From NCBI GenBank assembly GCA_017861475.1, contig JAGFXV010000030.1:1-9937 (forward strand): 9,937 bases of DNA, given 5' to 3'. This document shows positions 1-7,030 of this stretch, in pieces. Source of the DNA: Bacillota bacterium (GTDB lineage: Bacteria > Bacillota > Syntrophomonadia > Syntrophomonadales > Syntrophomonadaceae). Under the pieces are notes generated by a model. It was given only the letters and a program-made list of their open reading frames with translations. It was not told where the DNA came from and made no database searches. Made by a program: the position numbers and the translations under genes. The stretch's first letter is position 1, and each line of letters starts with the position of its first letter.

Positions 1-580
1 CCTGGGATATCATTTTCATTATTCTGTAATGATCGGCCGGATTTTCAAGGACATTGACGGAAATCCAACTGCGGCCGATGATGTCTTCCCTTGGCAAGCC
101 GATCGTGGAACAAATAATATCATTTACATCAACATAAATGCCTTCCTCGCCCTCTTTAAAAGTAGTGAGGCTCTGCAATGCGTTGGTGCTGTTAAAAACG
201 AGTTCATATTTATGTCTGTAGCTGTGCAAATCCGTTATATCATAAAAAACACTTATCAAATGATCTTCATCCAACCTGTGCAAGGCTATTTTATAGCAGT
301 TATTACTGATAAAAAACAGGGAGTCTGCCAATTCCATTCTGGCTGTATCCTTGATCCACCTAGCCAAATCAAATCCTTGAAATAAACCGCTTAAACTTTC
401 ATCACCCAGGCAACGCCCCAGCAACCGGTGACGGTCATAACCGCTTAAAATCTCATAAGCGCTGTTGATCTCCACAAATTTGTAGTCAATTTCATTATCC
501 CGGAGAATAATTTGATAACAAGCTACCGGACAATTAACAACATCCAGCATGCTTTTTAGCAGATCATCCAAGCTTGCCAA
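1..580 (-). CDS. PAS-domain signalling/regulatory protein, N-terminal part (cut by window edge)
   Basis: The minus-strand frame is open from 580 to the left edge, giving 193 visible residues with no stop. I chose the TTG at 580 because GGAGGTAAT, almost a perfect anti-16S match, lies 8 nt upstream. An in-frame ATG at 661 would add 27 residues but has no ribosome binding site. Residues about 8-118 look like one PAS domain, with the features INSAYEILSGY and LLGRCLGD and the closing strand SVFYDITDL. From about residue 125 a second PAS domain starts (YELVFNST, then VNDIICSTIGLPREDIIGR), which runs to the edge. No membrane segment is seen, so cytoplasmic sensing is likely. The output domain lies outside the window. 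A sigma-54 activator, histidine kinase or cyclic-di-GMP enzyme are all possible. Being a PAS protein is fairly certain; its ligand and output are unknown. Confidence 0.7.
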   Translation of the reverse strand, partial: MASLDDLLKSMLDVVNCPVACYQIILRDNEIDYKFVEINSAYEILSGYDRHRLLGRCLGDESLSGLFQGFDLARWIKDTARMELADSLFFISNNCYKIALHRLDEDHLISVFYDITDLHSYRHKYELVFNSTNALQSLTTFKEGEEGIYVDVNDIICSTIGLPREDIIGRSWISVNVLENPADHYRIMKMISQ

Positions 581-679
581 TCCAATTACCTCCCTTAACA
601 GTCCTGGTACCTGATCAATATAAATTATGGCTTTTTCAGTAAAATCATACCATTTTGTCATAATTACAGCAACCGAAGC

Positions 680-725
680 ACAGGCAACAATTGTTTACAT
701 ATATTAACAAATATTGGCTGCCTGT
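680..725. promoter_or_regulatory. Nested inverted repeats, possible operator
   Basis: A 7-bp inverted repeat, ACAGGCA (680-686) and TGCCTGT (719-725), encloses an AT-rich core. Inside it, AACAATTGTT (686-695) is a perfect 10-bp palindrome. TTGTT (691-695) pairs again with AACAA (706-710) across 10 nt. Three half-sites of the TTGTT type thus lie within 25 bp, upstream of the PAS gene. The half-sites resemble those of Rex, but the 10-nt gap differs from the 8 nt of a Rex site, so I do not assign a regulator. It could be an operator for either divergent gene or a chance feature of AT-rich DNA. Confidence 0.25.
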
Positions 726-759
726 TTATCCTGCTGTAAAAATAGCCCTGTTTTGCGGT

Positions 760-775
760 TGCATCTGAGAAGCCA
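760..775 (-). promoter_or_regulatory. Weak sigma-54-type promoter candidate for the PAS gene
   Basis: Read on the minus strand, the site is TGGCTTCTCAGATGCA. The -24 TGGC is intact, and GG to GC spacing is exactly the 10 nt required. The -12 element is ATGCA instead of TTGCA, and positions 5-7 (ACG in the consensus) all differ. It would start transcription near 749, about 170 nt upstream of the TTG start at 580. Support is the match alone. No activator site was identified. Confidence 0.2.
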
Positions 776-958
776 TCCTACTTCAACTCTTGCTCGTCCT
801 GTATCTTCAATAATATATTTGTCAAAATAAAGTTAAAATCCTTCCTTTGATATTTAACTGATGACGGTATATCTTTTAGTCAATTCGAGAAAATCATACA
901 GCATATTATAAAAATTCAGGTGGAATAATAAAAAAATAAAAAAACAGGAGGCGGTTTG

Positions 959-2407
959 ATGCAGGAAAAAGGACTTTCGGCTTTTCAACTAACTATGATG
1001 GCGCTGGGCACAGTAATAGGAGGTTCCTTCTTTCTGGCCACCTCTATCGCATTAAGGGCTGCCGGAACATCAATTATTCTGGCATTTATTGTGGGGGGTA
1101 TACTGGTTTATCTCATTCTCACGGCTTTGTCGGAAATGACGGTGGCCAATCCCCATCCCGGTTCATTCCGCACGTTTGCCTCAGACGCTTATGGTCCTTT
1201 TATGGGATATATGGTGGGATGGGTTTACTGGACGGGTCTGGTATTATCCATGTCCAGCGAAGCAACGGCAGCAGCGCTGCTGATCAAGTCCTGGTTCCCT
1301 TTGCTTTCTTTGCCCTTGTTGTCTGTCATTATCGTATCCCTGGTTACACTGCTTAATTTATTGGAAGCCAGTCTGGTAACTCGTCTGGAGACCAGCTTGG
1401 CTTCTATTAAAATTCTGGCTATTGTTTTCTTTGTAATTTTGGCGGTAGCATTAATTGCCGGTTTTGGAAGCGGGAGAGCACCACTGGGATTTGGTGCGAT
1501 GCAAAATGCAGCTGTTTTTCCTCATGGCATCGGAGGTCTGGCCGGTAGCATGCTGATCGTACTACTTGGGTATGCCGGGTTTGAAGTCATTGGGCTGGCC
1601 GCTTCTGAAGCGCGTGATCCGCACAAGACGATTCCCCGGGCGATCAAAGCCACGGTGGTTTCACTGCTGGTTATATATATAACTGTGATTGCATTGTTGC
1701 TTCCTCTCGTTTCGACACAGTCACTTACCACCAAAGTCAGTCCAATGGTTCAGGCCTTGAACATCCATGGTTTTGGGGTTGCCGCTGGATTGGTTAACTT
1801 TGTTTTAGTAACAGCCATCATTTCAACCATGCTGGCCTCCGTTTTTGGTCTGGGAAGAATGCTGCGTTCAATCGCCGATAATGGCGATGCCCCCGCTTTT
1901 TTAAAGGATCGGGGCGATGTGCCGCTGCGTGGGATCCTCTTTTCCGGTGTGGTGATGTTGGTGGGAGTAAGTATGTCTTATGTGCTGCCTGACCGGATCT
2001 ATGTATTTCTTGTTAGTTCCGGAGGGTTTTCATTGCTTTTCGTTTATCTGATCATCATGCTGACCCATCTTAGATTTCGCCGGCGCTCAGGCTGTCCTCC
2101 CCAAGGCCATTGTCAGCTGGCCGGTTATCCATACACCACTTGGGCAGCGATCATTGGCCTTACCGTAGCAATTGTCACCATGCCCCTGATTCCGGGTCAG
2201 GGACCGGGGCTCTTTGCCGGTCTGATCCTGATCGTCATATACTCGATTGCATATCCGCTGGTACACAGGACTTTTGCCTACCTGCAGCCTGCTGCCGCCA
2301 AGCCGATTTTTGATGAGGATAACAAGCATCCGGCAGAGGAAACCCGTCATGAGCCCGGAAGCCAACGCAAAATGAGCCGCTGGTGGTCCTTGCTTCGTCG
2401 CCGCTAA
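959..2407 (+). CDS. APC-superfamily amino-acid permease
   Basis: The protein has 482 residues and is a polytopic inner-membrane secondary transporter, probably taking up an amino acid or related amine by cation symport. The N-terminus enters the first helix at once. GTVIGGSFF (residues 17-25) corresponds to the substrate-backbone-binding GxIGxGIF motif of APC permeases. Around 12 hydrophobic segments follow, spaced to about residue 440, which is the family's usual topology and length. GYAGFEVIGLAASEARDP is the conserved helix 6 region and its following loop. The C-terminal 40 residues are a hydrophilic, charged tail (ending SLLRRR), probably cytoplasmic. Start choice: AGGAGG at 946-951 is 7 nt from ATG 959, while the TTG at 956 would be too close. 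The gene stands alone, ends at the terminator at 2451-2476, and diverges from a PAS regulator that may control it. The substrate cannot be read from the sequence. Confidence 0.88.
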   Translation: MQEKGLSAFQLTMMALGTVIGGSFFLATSIALRAAGTSIILAFIVGGILVYLILTALSEMTVANPHPGSFRTFASDAYGPFMGYMVGWVYWTGLVLSMSSEATAAALLIKSWFPLLSLPLLSVIIVSLVTLLNLLEASLVTRLETSLASIKILAIVFFVILAVALIAGFGSGRAPLGFGAMQNAAVFPHGIGGLAGSMLIVLLGYAGFEVIGLAASEARDPHKTIPRAIKATVVSLLVIYITVIALLLPLVSTQSLTTKVSPMVQALNIHGFGVAAGLVNFVLVTAIISTMLASVFGLGRMLRSIADNGDAPAFLKDRGDVPLRGILFSGVVMLVGVSMSYVLPDRIYVFLVSSGGFSLLFVYLIIMLTHLRFRRRSGCPPQGHCQLAGYPYTTWAAIIGLTVAIVTMPLIPGQGPGLFAGLILIVIYSIAYPLVHRTFAYLQPAAAKPIFDEDNKHPAEETRHEPGSQRKMSRWWSLLRRR

Positions 2408-2450
2408 TATCTTGCTGATAAAATTGCTTGTCTTGTTGGATATATCTAAA

Positions 2451-2476
2451 AAAAAGCCCGCCAAAGCGGGCTTTTT
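2451..2476. terminator. Bidirectional intrinsic terminator
   Basis: An 11-bp perfect stem, AAAAAGCCCGC (2451-2461) and GCGGGCTTTTT (2466-2476), closes a 4-nt CAAA loop. The GC core is flanked by A- and T-tracts on both sides, so each strand reads as a GC hairpin followed by U's. It lies 43 nt after the permease stop and 23 nt after the end of the converging membrane-protein gene, and so probably terminates both. Confidence 0.92.
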
Positions 2477-2499
2477 AAACAGCTGTGTAATTGATAGGA

Positions 2500-2931
2500 T
2501 CAACCTTTGCTGGCCTGATAAATGACCATCGCTGCCAGCCCGCCGAAAATCAATGCGAATAAAGCCAGTATGCCTACCATGAGCGAACACAGGGATATAT
2601 AGCCATAAAGAGCGATAATGAATAATCCCAACTGGGAAATGGCGGTATTACGAAATGCTGCTTTGGCAAAGGTCAGATCCTTGCCGGCAAAAGAGGCCAG
2701 ATAAGAAAGGCCACAGAAAAAAGGAACCAACATCAGGAAAGCAAACGACAGCTGCGGAGAGCCACTGAGACCAGGCATGAATGCGAGCAGCAACAACAGT
2801 ACAGCTACGGTTGCCTGACCCAGATACAAGAATTTAAGTATCTTTTGTATCTTGGCCACCTTGGCCAAAAGAGCCTTCATGGCTTCAGGATCTGGAGCCG
2901 GAGCTTGTGGGGCGTTCGTTTCAATAGTCAT
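2500..2931 (-). CDS. Small hypothetical membrane protein, four predicted helices
   Basis: The protein has 143 residues and I do not recognise its family. The N-terminus is hydrophilic and Ala/Pro-rich (NAPQAPAPDPEAM). A short amphipathic stretch (about 17-33, lysine-rich) follows. Then come four hydrophobic segments at roughly 35-55, 61-82, 97-117 and 119-139, with a short tail ending QASKG. FAGKDLTFAKAAFRN (81-95) is the only sizeable polar loop. There is no signal peptide and no catalytic motif. ATG 2931 is chosen because AGGAGGT lies 7 nt upstream. The ATG at 2955 would put that ribosome binding site inside the coding sequence. The gene has its own promoter candidate (2976-3004) and shares the terminator at 2451-2476 with the permease, so it appears monocistronic. 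A role cannot be inferred from context. Confidence 0.78.
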   Translation of the reverse strand: MTIETNAPQAPAPDPEAMKALLAKVAKIQKILKFLYLGQATVAVLLLLLAFMPGLSGSPQLSFAFLMLVPFFCGLSYLASFAGKDLTFAKAAFRNTAISQLGLFIIALYGYISLCSLMVGILALFALIFGGLAAMVIYQASKG

Positions 2932-2975
2932 TGATTTACCTCCTTTAATTTTCATTCGAAATAACCGTTAGTCTA

Positions 2976-3004
2976 ATCTTAGTAATAAATACAATAAATA
3001 GCAA
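2976..3004 (-). promoter_or_regulatory. Sigma-70-type promoter for the small membrane protein
   Basis: On the minus strand, TTGCTA (3004-2999) and TAAGAT (2981-2976) are separated by exactly 17 nt of AT-rich DNA. Each hexamer matches 4 of 6 consensus positions. Transcription would start near 2969, giving a leader of about 37 nt that carries the AGGAGGT site. The match is moderate but the position is right. Confidence 0.42.
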
Positions 3005-3110
3005 GAAATTTGTTGAATTTTCATAAATAACAAATCTTAACCAATGTTCTTTCCATTGATTAATGAATATACTTCTGAAGAGCGAGCAAAAAAGGCGAAG
3101 AGCAAGGCAA

Positions 3111-3207
3111 GCAAAAAGCCCGTGATTGAGGCGGCATAAGGTCAGGGGACACACCTCTTAGGAGGAATGTCCCCATAATAAGTACGCCGATTGAACGGGC
3201 TTTTTGC
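3111..3207. repeat. 97-bp nested palindrome: terminator-like stem enclosing a MITE/REP-like hairpin
   Basis: Outer arms of 13 bp, GCAAAAAGCCCGT (3111-3123) and ACGGGCTTTTTGC (3195-3207), are perfect inverted repeats around 71 nt. Within them, GGGGACA (3145-3151) pairs with TGTCCCC (3168-3174), and CCTC (3154-3157) pairs with GAGG (3162-3165) around a TTAG tip. The outer arms share the 10-mer AAAAAGCCCG with the terminator at 2451-2476, so they could still end transcription from sbcC. The inner GGGGACA...TGTCCCC hairpin resembles small palindromic repeats scattered in clostridial genomes, sometimes near IS200-like (RAYT) transposases. That comparison is from memory and unverified. Confidence 0.6.
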
Positions 3208-3296
3208 ACTGTCAGCATAAGTGCAACCAGGACTTCTGACTGCGCCTGCGTCTCACCCTTCGGGTACTACACATGCTCTCTTCGTTCGCTATTAAG

Positions 3297-3329
3297 GTTA
3301 TGTCACAAGGCCGGTTTTCTTTACATAAC
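3297..3329. repeat. Inverted repeat immediately after sbcC
   Basis: GTTATGT (3297-3303) and ACATAAC (3323-3329) form a 7-bp inverted repeat around a 19-nt loop, starting 4 nt beyond the sbcC stop. There is no T-tract on the sbcC-sense side, so it is a poor intrinsic terminator. It may protect the 3' end of the mRNA, or be an end of a decayed mobile element. Confidence 0.35.
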
Positions 3330-3333
3330 GCAG

Positions 3334-6300
3334 CTATTCACCTTTTTTGACGCTCTGGCAACCCGGTCCGCTCAGGATGCTTCTTCCTCCAGCCTGGCTG
3401 ATTACCTGGATCTGGGTGCTTATTCTTTCCTTCAGCGCCGGTACATGGGAAATTACCCCGATCAATTTGCCTTCATGCTGCAGACCTGCGAGGGTATTGA
3501 GGGCAGTATCAAGCGCATCTTCATCCAGCGCCCCAAAACCTTCGTCCAGGAACAGGGAATCGACACTAACTTTGTGGCTGGCCATTTGCGCCAATCCCAG
3601 AGCCAGCGCCAAACTGACCAGGAAACTTTCTCCACCGGAAAGATTAGACGTGGAACGCGTTTCTCCGCCCTGGTAATTGTCGATAACGTTCAGCTCGAGA
3701 GCCTGATTGGGGCTGCGCAACAGCAAATAGCGGTCGCTCATTTTTTGCAGCTGTTGATTGGCATGGCCTATCATGATATCAAACGTCAGCCCCTGAGCGA
3801 AGTTGCGGAACTTTTTGCCGTCCGCTGAACCAATCAAATCATGCAGCACTTTCCAATTCCGCAGCTCTTCCTGCTGCTTTTCGATCTTCTGCAATTGGAT
3901 TTTCATCTGCAGGCGATTATCAACACTGTTCTTCAACATGCCTTTATTTATTCCGATCTGATCCCGCAGCGTATTTAGATCCTTTTCAATTTGATCCTGT
4001 TCCTGCGCTAGCAGATCTCTTGATTTGTCAGTTAATTGTCGGGCTTTTTCCAGGCGTAAATTCTCCTGGCGCTCCGCCAGTCTGGTTTTGAGCTCTGTGG
4101 CTTCTGTAGCAAGCTGATCTGCCCGGTCAGACAGTTGCTGCTGCTCTTCTCTTGGCAGACTGGCCTGCAGGTATGACTGTTCGTCGTTGAAACCAGCTCG
4201 TTCAAGCAGTTGGGCAAATGATATTTCCATTGCCCGCAGTTCTTCAGTTCGATCCAGCGTGGAATCGGTCAATGCCTGGCTGCGTTCTTCCGCCAGTTGC
4301 AGGCTGCGCAGGACCGTCTCCAATTCCTGCCGGGCTTTTTCTGTTTCTGTTTCAGCCAAGCTTATTTCTTTGTCGAGACGTGCTTCTTCTTTATCCGGAT
4401 CAAGGTCACCATACAGTTCAAACCGCAGATCCTTCTGCCGGGTATGTTCCTGCGCAAGATTTTCTGCTCGCTGGCGGTTATCCAGCAGTTTTTCCCGCTG
4501 GTTTTGCAGATGGATACTGTACTGGGCCAGTTCATTGCTGATCGTGTCCAGGGCATTTTGCAAACGCAACTTTTCGGCCTGCTGCTCCTGCCATTTATCC
4601 CTGCGTATTCCCAGATGGTGCATTATATCTGACAATTGCGGCAGGGACAAATCACTGATGCCGTATTCGGCTACCTCCAACAAACTGATCTGCAGCATTT
4701 CATCCAGTTCAGCGCTGATCCGCCGGCATTCCAGTTGCAGACGGTCGGCGTCCTTTTTGGTCAGCTCCAGCTGCATTTGGGCTTGCTGCAGATTCTTTTC
4801 CGATTGGCTGAGACGAAGCATTCTTTCTTCACAAACGTGGTTTGTTTTATCCAATTGTTGCTGCAGATCCTCAATATTTTTTATCAGTCCGGAAAAGGTT
4901 TCCATATTTTGCTCAGCTTTGCCCAAACAGGACTGCCACTCATCCTGTGATTGCAGCTGATTCAAATCCAACTGTAGTGTCCGGCCTGACTGTGCAAATT
5001 TTTCCCTATCCTCAGCCAGCCGGGCTTCATTTTCCTGCATCGCAGCCCGACCCAGTTCAATTTCCTTTTCTAATCGGGCAAATTGTATTTTTTGTGCCTG
5101 CAGATCTTCGCTGCATTTCCTAAACATCTCCCGCGCCTGCTGTAGAGCTGCTGCGGTCGAATCCAGACACGGCAGATTGCCCTGCGCAAATGGGTGATGG
5201 GTTGAACCACATAGCGGACAGGGACTGCCATCTTTAAGGCGGGCCCTTTCCTCCTCCAGGTCACGGATACGATTCTCCAGAACGGCCTGTTGTTCCAGAA
5301 GCTCAACTTCTCTCTCGAATTTTTCAAAAAGGATACGATAATTTTCTATTACTAATAGCATTTGCTGCAACTGTTCTGCTAATTGCTGCACCTCTTTATG
5401 CTTGGACTGCAAATCTTCTTCGCCTTGACGGATCAATTCGAACTGAAGATAAACATCCTGCAGCTGTTTTTTATATTCCCTGGCTTTTTCGAGCTCTGCC
5501 CGCCACCATCTTATATCATGATTCTGCAGCCGTTCACCCAGTTGTTCCTGTAAAGACTGTCGCAAATCAGTCTGTATCCGCAGGTCTTCCTGGTTTTGTT
5601 TATGACGGGATATTTCAAGGTTCAGTCCATCTTGATGCTCCCGCAGTGCTGCCAATTTATCATTATGTTCCTGCAGTTTTTTCTGCCATGATCCGGCTGT
5701 ATCGCCCATCTGTATGAAAGTACGACTGATGCCGCTGAATTTGGTCAGCAGCGTCTCATCGCGGACATTTTCCTGCAGATAAGCTGTTGCTGCAGCCAGA
5801 TTTTCTGCGAACTTCTGCTGCTCCTCCCGGGCATCTGCGATCTTTCTCTGCCATTCAAGACAGGCTGCTTCAGCAATATCACCATCCGCCTGCAAATCTT
5901 CGATCTGCCTGCCCAATTGCCTGATTAAAAGATCCAAATCCCTTACCTGACGGGCAGTTTCTCCCCCTTTTTTGCGCGATTTCCTGGTATCTTCAAGTTT
6001 TTGCATTAATGCCTGCAAAGTCTCGGAAGCCTTAAGCTTTTCTTCTTTCTTGGCCGGGATAATCGCTGCCAGTTGTTCGAGTTCAGCGATTTCTTTCCTG
6101 TGCAGTTCGCGCATCGATGCCAGCCGAATGTAGGGGCCATCCAGCCCCATAGCCTGACGCGCCAGCTGCAGCCTTTCTTCATCGGATTGGAATGAGGCCT
6201 GTCGTTCAAGAAAATCCTGCCATTGCAACTGAACCACTTTGACCATTTGCTCAATAGCAATGATCCGATCCAGCCAATCCAAGGCTTCATGCAATATCTT

Positions 6301-7017
6301 TAGCTGTTCCTGACCGGCAGCTTCCTGCTCGGCCTGCATCTGCAGCAATTGCTGCAGTTCCTGCTCTTCCGCTTCACTCATTACCTTTATGTTTTTTGTT
6401 TCAGCCTGCAGCAGATCCAGATCCCTTTTCTTTTCGCTGAATCGCTGATGGACGCGGACAGAAATCTCGCTGTAGATTTCCGTACCGGTGATTTGCTCCA
6501 GGATAGGTGCTCTTTCATCTGCAGGAGCCTGCAAAAAAGCAGCAAAACCTCCCTGCGCCAGCATCATCGAACGAGTAAACTGCACAAAATCCATACCGGT
6601 GATTTGTTCAACTGCTGCGGCCACATCACGAATTCTGTTTTCCAGGATCTGTCCGCTGCGCAGATCGGCAATCTCATGTTTTGGGGTCTGCAGTTCTCCG
6701 TCCGCTTTTTTACGGGCACGCTGCTGGCTCCAGTGGCAGCAATACTCGCCACTGCCGGTTTCGAATACGATTTCTGCGAAACAACTGCCGGTATGGCGCG
6801 ACATGATTTCATTACTGCTTTTATTGACCCTTTCCAGACGCGGTGTACGTCCATATAGGGCCAGACATATGGCATCAAGAATGGTGGTCTTGCCGGCACC
6901 GGTCGGCCCGGTAATGGCAAATATTCCATTACTCTGATAGGCAGGGCCGGTAAAATCTATTTCCCACTCCCCAATCAGCGAATTCAGGTTTTGAAAGCGA
7001 AGCTTCTTTATGCGCAA
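3334..7017 (-). CDS. sbcC: SbcC, Rad50-like ATPase subunit of the SbcCD nuclease
   Basis: The protein has 1227 residues and is the SMC-like ATPase that, with SbcD, opens DNA hairpins and degrades blocked double-strand ends in an ATP-dependent way. Walker A is GPTGAGKTT (37-45). The Q-loop region is MMLAQGGFAAF, with Q155. Long Gln/Glu/Leu-rich coiled coils run about 170-590 and 620-1040. Between them the zinc hook CPLCGSTHHP has cysteines C600 and C603. The C-terminal lobe carries the ABC signature LSGGE (1126-1130), Walker B LFLDEGFG (D1158, E1159), the D-loop GALDEDALD and the switch His in ISH. I chose TTG 7017 because TAGGGGG, overlapping the sbcD stop, is a ribosome binding site 9 nt upstream and the protein then begins MRIKKLRFQNLNSL as in the family. 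ATG 7065 would overlap sbcD by 35 nt and add an atypical 16-residue leader. It is longer than the E. coli (about 1050) and B. subtilis (about 1130) proteins, mainly in the coiled coils. Confidence 0.97.
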   Translation of the reverse strand: MRIKKLRFQNLNSLIGEWEIDFTGPAYQSNGIFAITGPTGAGKTTILDAICLALYGRTPRLERVNKSSNEIMSRHTGSCFAEIVFETGSGEYCCHWSQQRARKKADGELQTPKHEIADLRSGQILENRIRDVAAAVEQITGMDFVQFTRSMMLAQGGFAAFLQAPADERAPILEQITGTEIYSEISVRVHQRFSEKKRDLDLLQAETKNIKVMSEAEEQELQQLLQMQAEQEAAGQEQLKILHEALDWLDRIIAIEQMVKVVQLQWQDFLERQASFQSDEERLQLARQAMGLDGPYIRLASMRELHRKEIAELEQLAAIIPAKKEEKLKASETLQALMQKLEDTRKSRKKGGETARQVRDLDLLIRQLGRQIEDLQADGDIAEAACLEWQRKIADAREEQQKFAENLAAATAYLQENVRDETLLTKFSGISRTFIQMGDTAGSWQKKLQEHNDKLAALREHQDGLNLEISRHKQNQEDLRIQTDLRQSLQEQLGERLQNHDIRWWRAELEKAREYKKQLQDVYLQFELIRQGEEDLQSKHKEVQQLAEQLQQMLLVIENYRILFEKFEREVELLEQQAVLENRIRDLEEERARLKDGSPCPLCGSTHHPFAQGNLPCLDSTAAALQQAREMFRKCSEDLQAQKIQFARLEKEIELGRAAMQENEARLAEDREKFAQSGRTLQLDLNQLQSQDEWQSCLGKAEQNMETFSGLIKNIEDLQQQLDKTNHVCEERMLRLSQSEKNLQQAQMQLELTKKDADRLQLECRRISAELDEMLQISLLEVAEYGISDLSLPQLSDIMHHLGIRRDKWQEQQAEKLRLQNALDTISNELAQYSIHLQNQREKLLDNRQRAENLAQEHTRQKDLRFELYGDLDPDKEEARLDKEISLAETETEKARQELETVLRSLQLAEERSQALTDSTLDRTEELRAMEISFAQLLERAGFNDEQSYLQASLPREEQQQLSDRADQLATEATELKTRLAERQENLRLEKARQLTDKSRDLLAQEQDQIEKDLNTLRDQIGINKGMLKNSVDNRLQMKIQLQKIEKQQEELRNWKVLHDLIGSADGKKFRNFAQGLTFDIMIGHANQQLQKMSDRYLLLRSPNQALELNVIDNYQGGETRSTSNLSGGESFLVSLALALGLAQMASHKVSVDSLFLDEGFGALDEDALDTALNTLAGLQHEGKLIGVISHVPALKERISTQIQVISQAGGRSILSGPGCQSVKKGE

Positions 7018-7030
7018 ACTTAAAAACCCC

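Larger units (their letters stand above)
581..958. other. Divergent non-coding region between PAS gene and permease
   Basis: This AT-rich stretch separates the leftward PAS gene from the rightward permease and must hold both promoters. No credible small gene is seen. Up to an in-frame TAA near 697 the PAS frame remains open, so a longer PAS protein starting at ATG 661 cannot be excluded. The region holds nested inverted repeats at 680-725 and a weak sigma-54-like site at 760-775, listed separately. No convincing -35/-10 pair with 16-18 nt spacing was found for the permease. The segment around 847-873 (TTGATA, then TATATC at 15 nt spacing) is the nearest and is poor. Confidence 0.6.
2932..3333. 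other. Non-coding, repeat-rich intergenic region downstream of sbcC
   Basis: About 400 nt lie between the end of sbcC and the start of the small membrane-protein gene. The part nearest the membrane protein (2945-3070) is very AT-rich and holds that gene's promoter. From about 3080 the composition becomes clearly richer in GC and structured. There is a 97-bp nested palindrome (3111-3207) and a hairpin ACCC-TTC-GGGT near 3256-3266. An inverted repeat lies at 3297-3329. Imperfect complementary ends, AGCGA...CGAAGAGCA (3081-3104) and TGCTCTCTTCG.TCGCT (3274-3290), might frame one roughly 210-bp element. No reading frame here has a ribosome binding site and protein-like composition. Confidence 0.6.

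Noticed and set aside
29..385. Plus-strand open frame of 118 codons
   Set aside because: It is antisense to the PAS gene, whose minus-strand frame has clear PAS motifs and a strong ribosome binding site. The plus frame has neither.
691..710. Rex operator
   Set aside because: The TTGTT/AACAA arms are 10 nt apart, whereas the Rex site TTGTTAANNNNTTAACAA has 8 nt between them.
2087..2590. Minus-strand open frame of 167 codons across the permease 3' end
   Set aside because: It spans the bidirectional terminator, overlaps two real genes and has a non-protein-like composition.
2945..3154. Minus-strand open frame of 69 codons
   Set aside because: It starts inside the palindromic element, has no ribosome binding site, and runs through the promoter of the membrane-protein gene.
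3071..3239. ACTTCTGA direct repeats as a target-site duplication
   Set aside because: The second copy falls inside the larger imperfect palindrome and neither abuts a clean element end. An 8-bp match can occur by chance.
4187..4960. Plus-strand open frame of 257 codons, Ser/Arg/Cys-rich
   Set aside because: It is the complement of the Gln/Glu/Leu-rich SbcC coiled coil. Its biased composition is what the opposite strand of such a coil gives.
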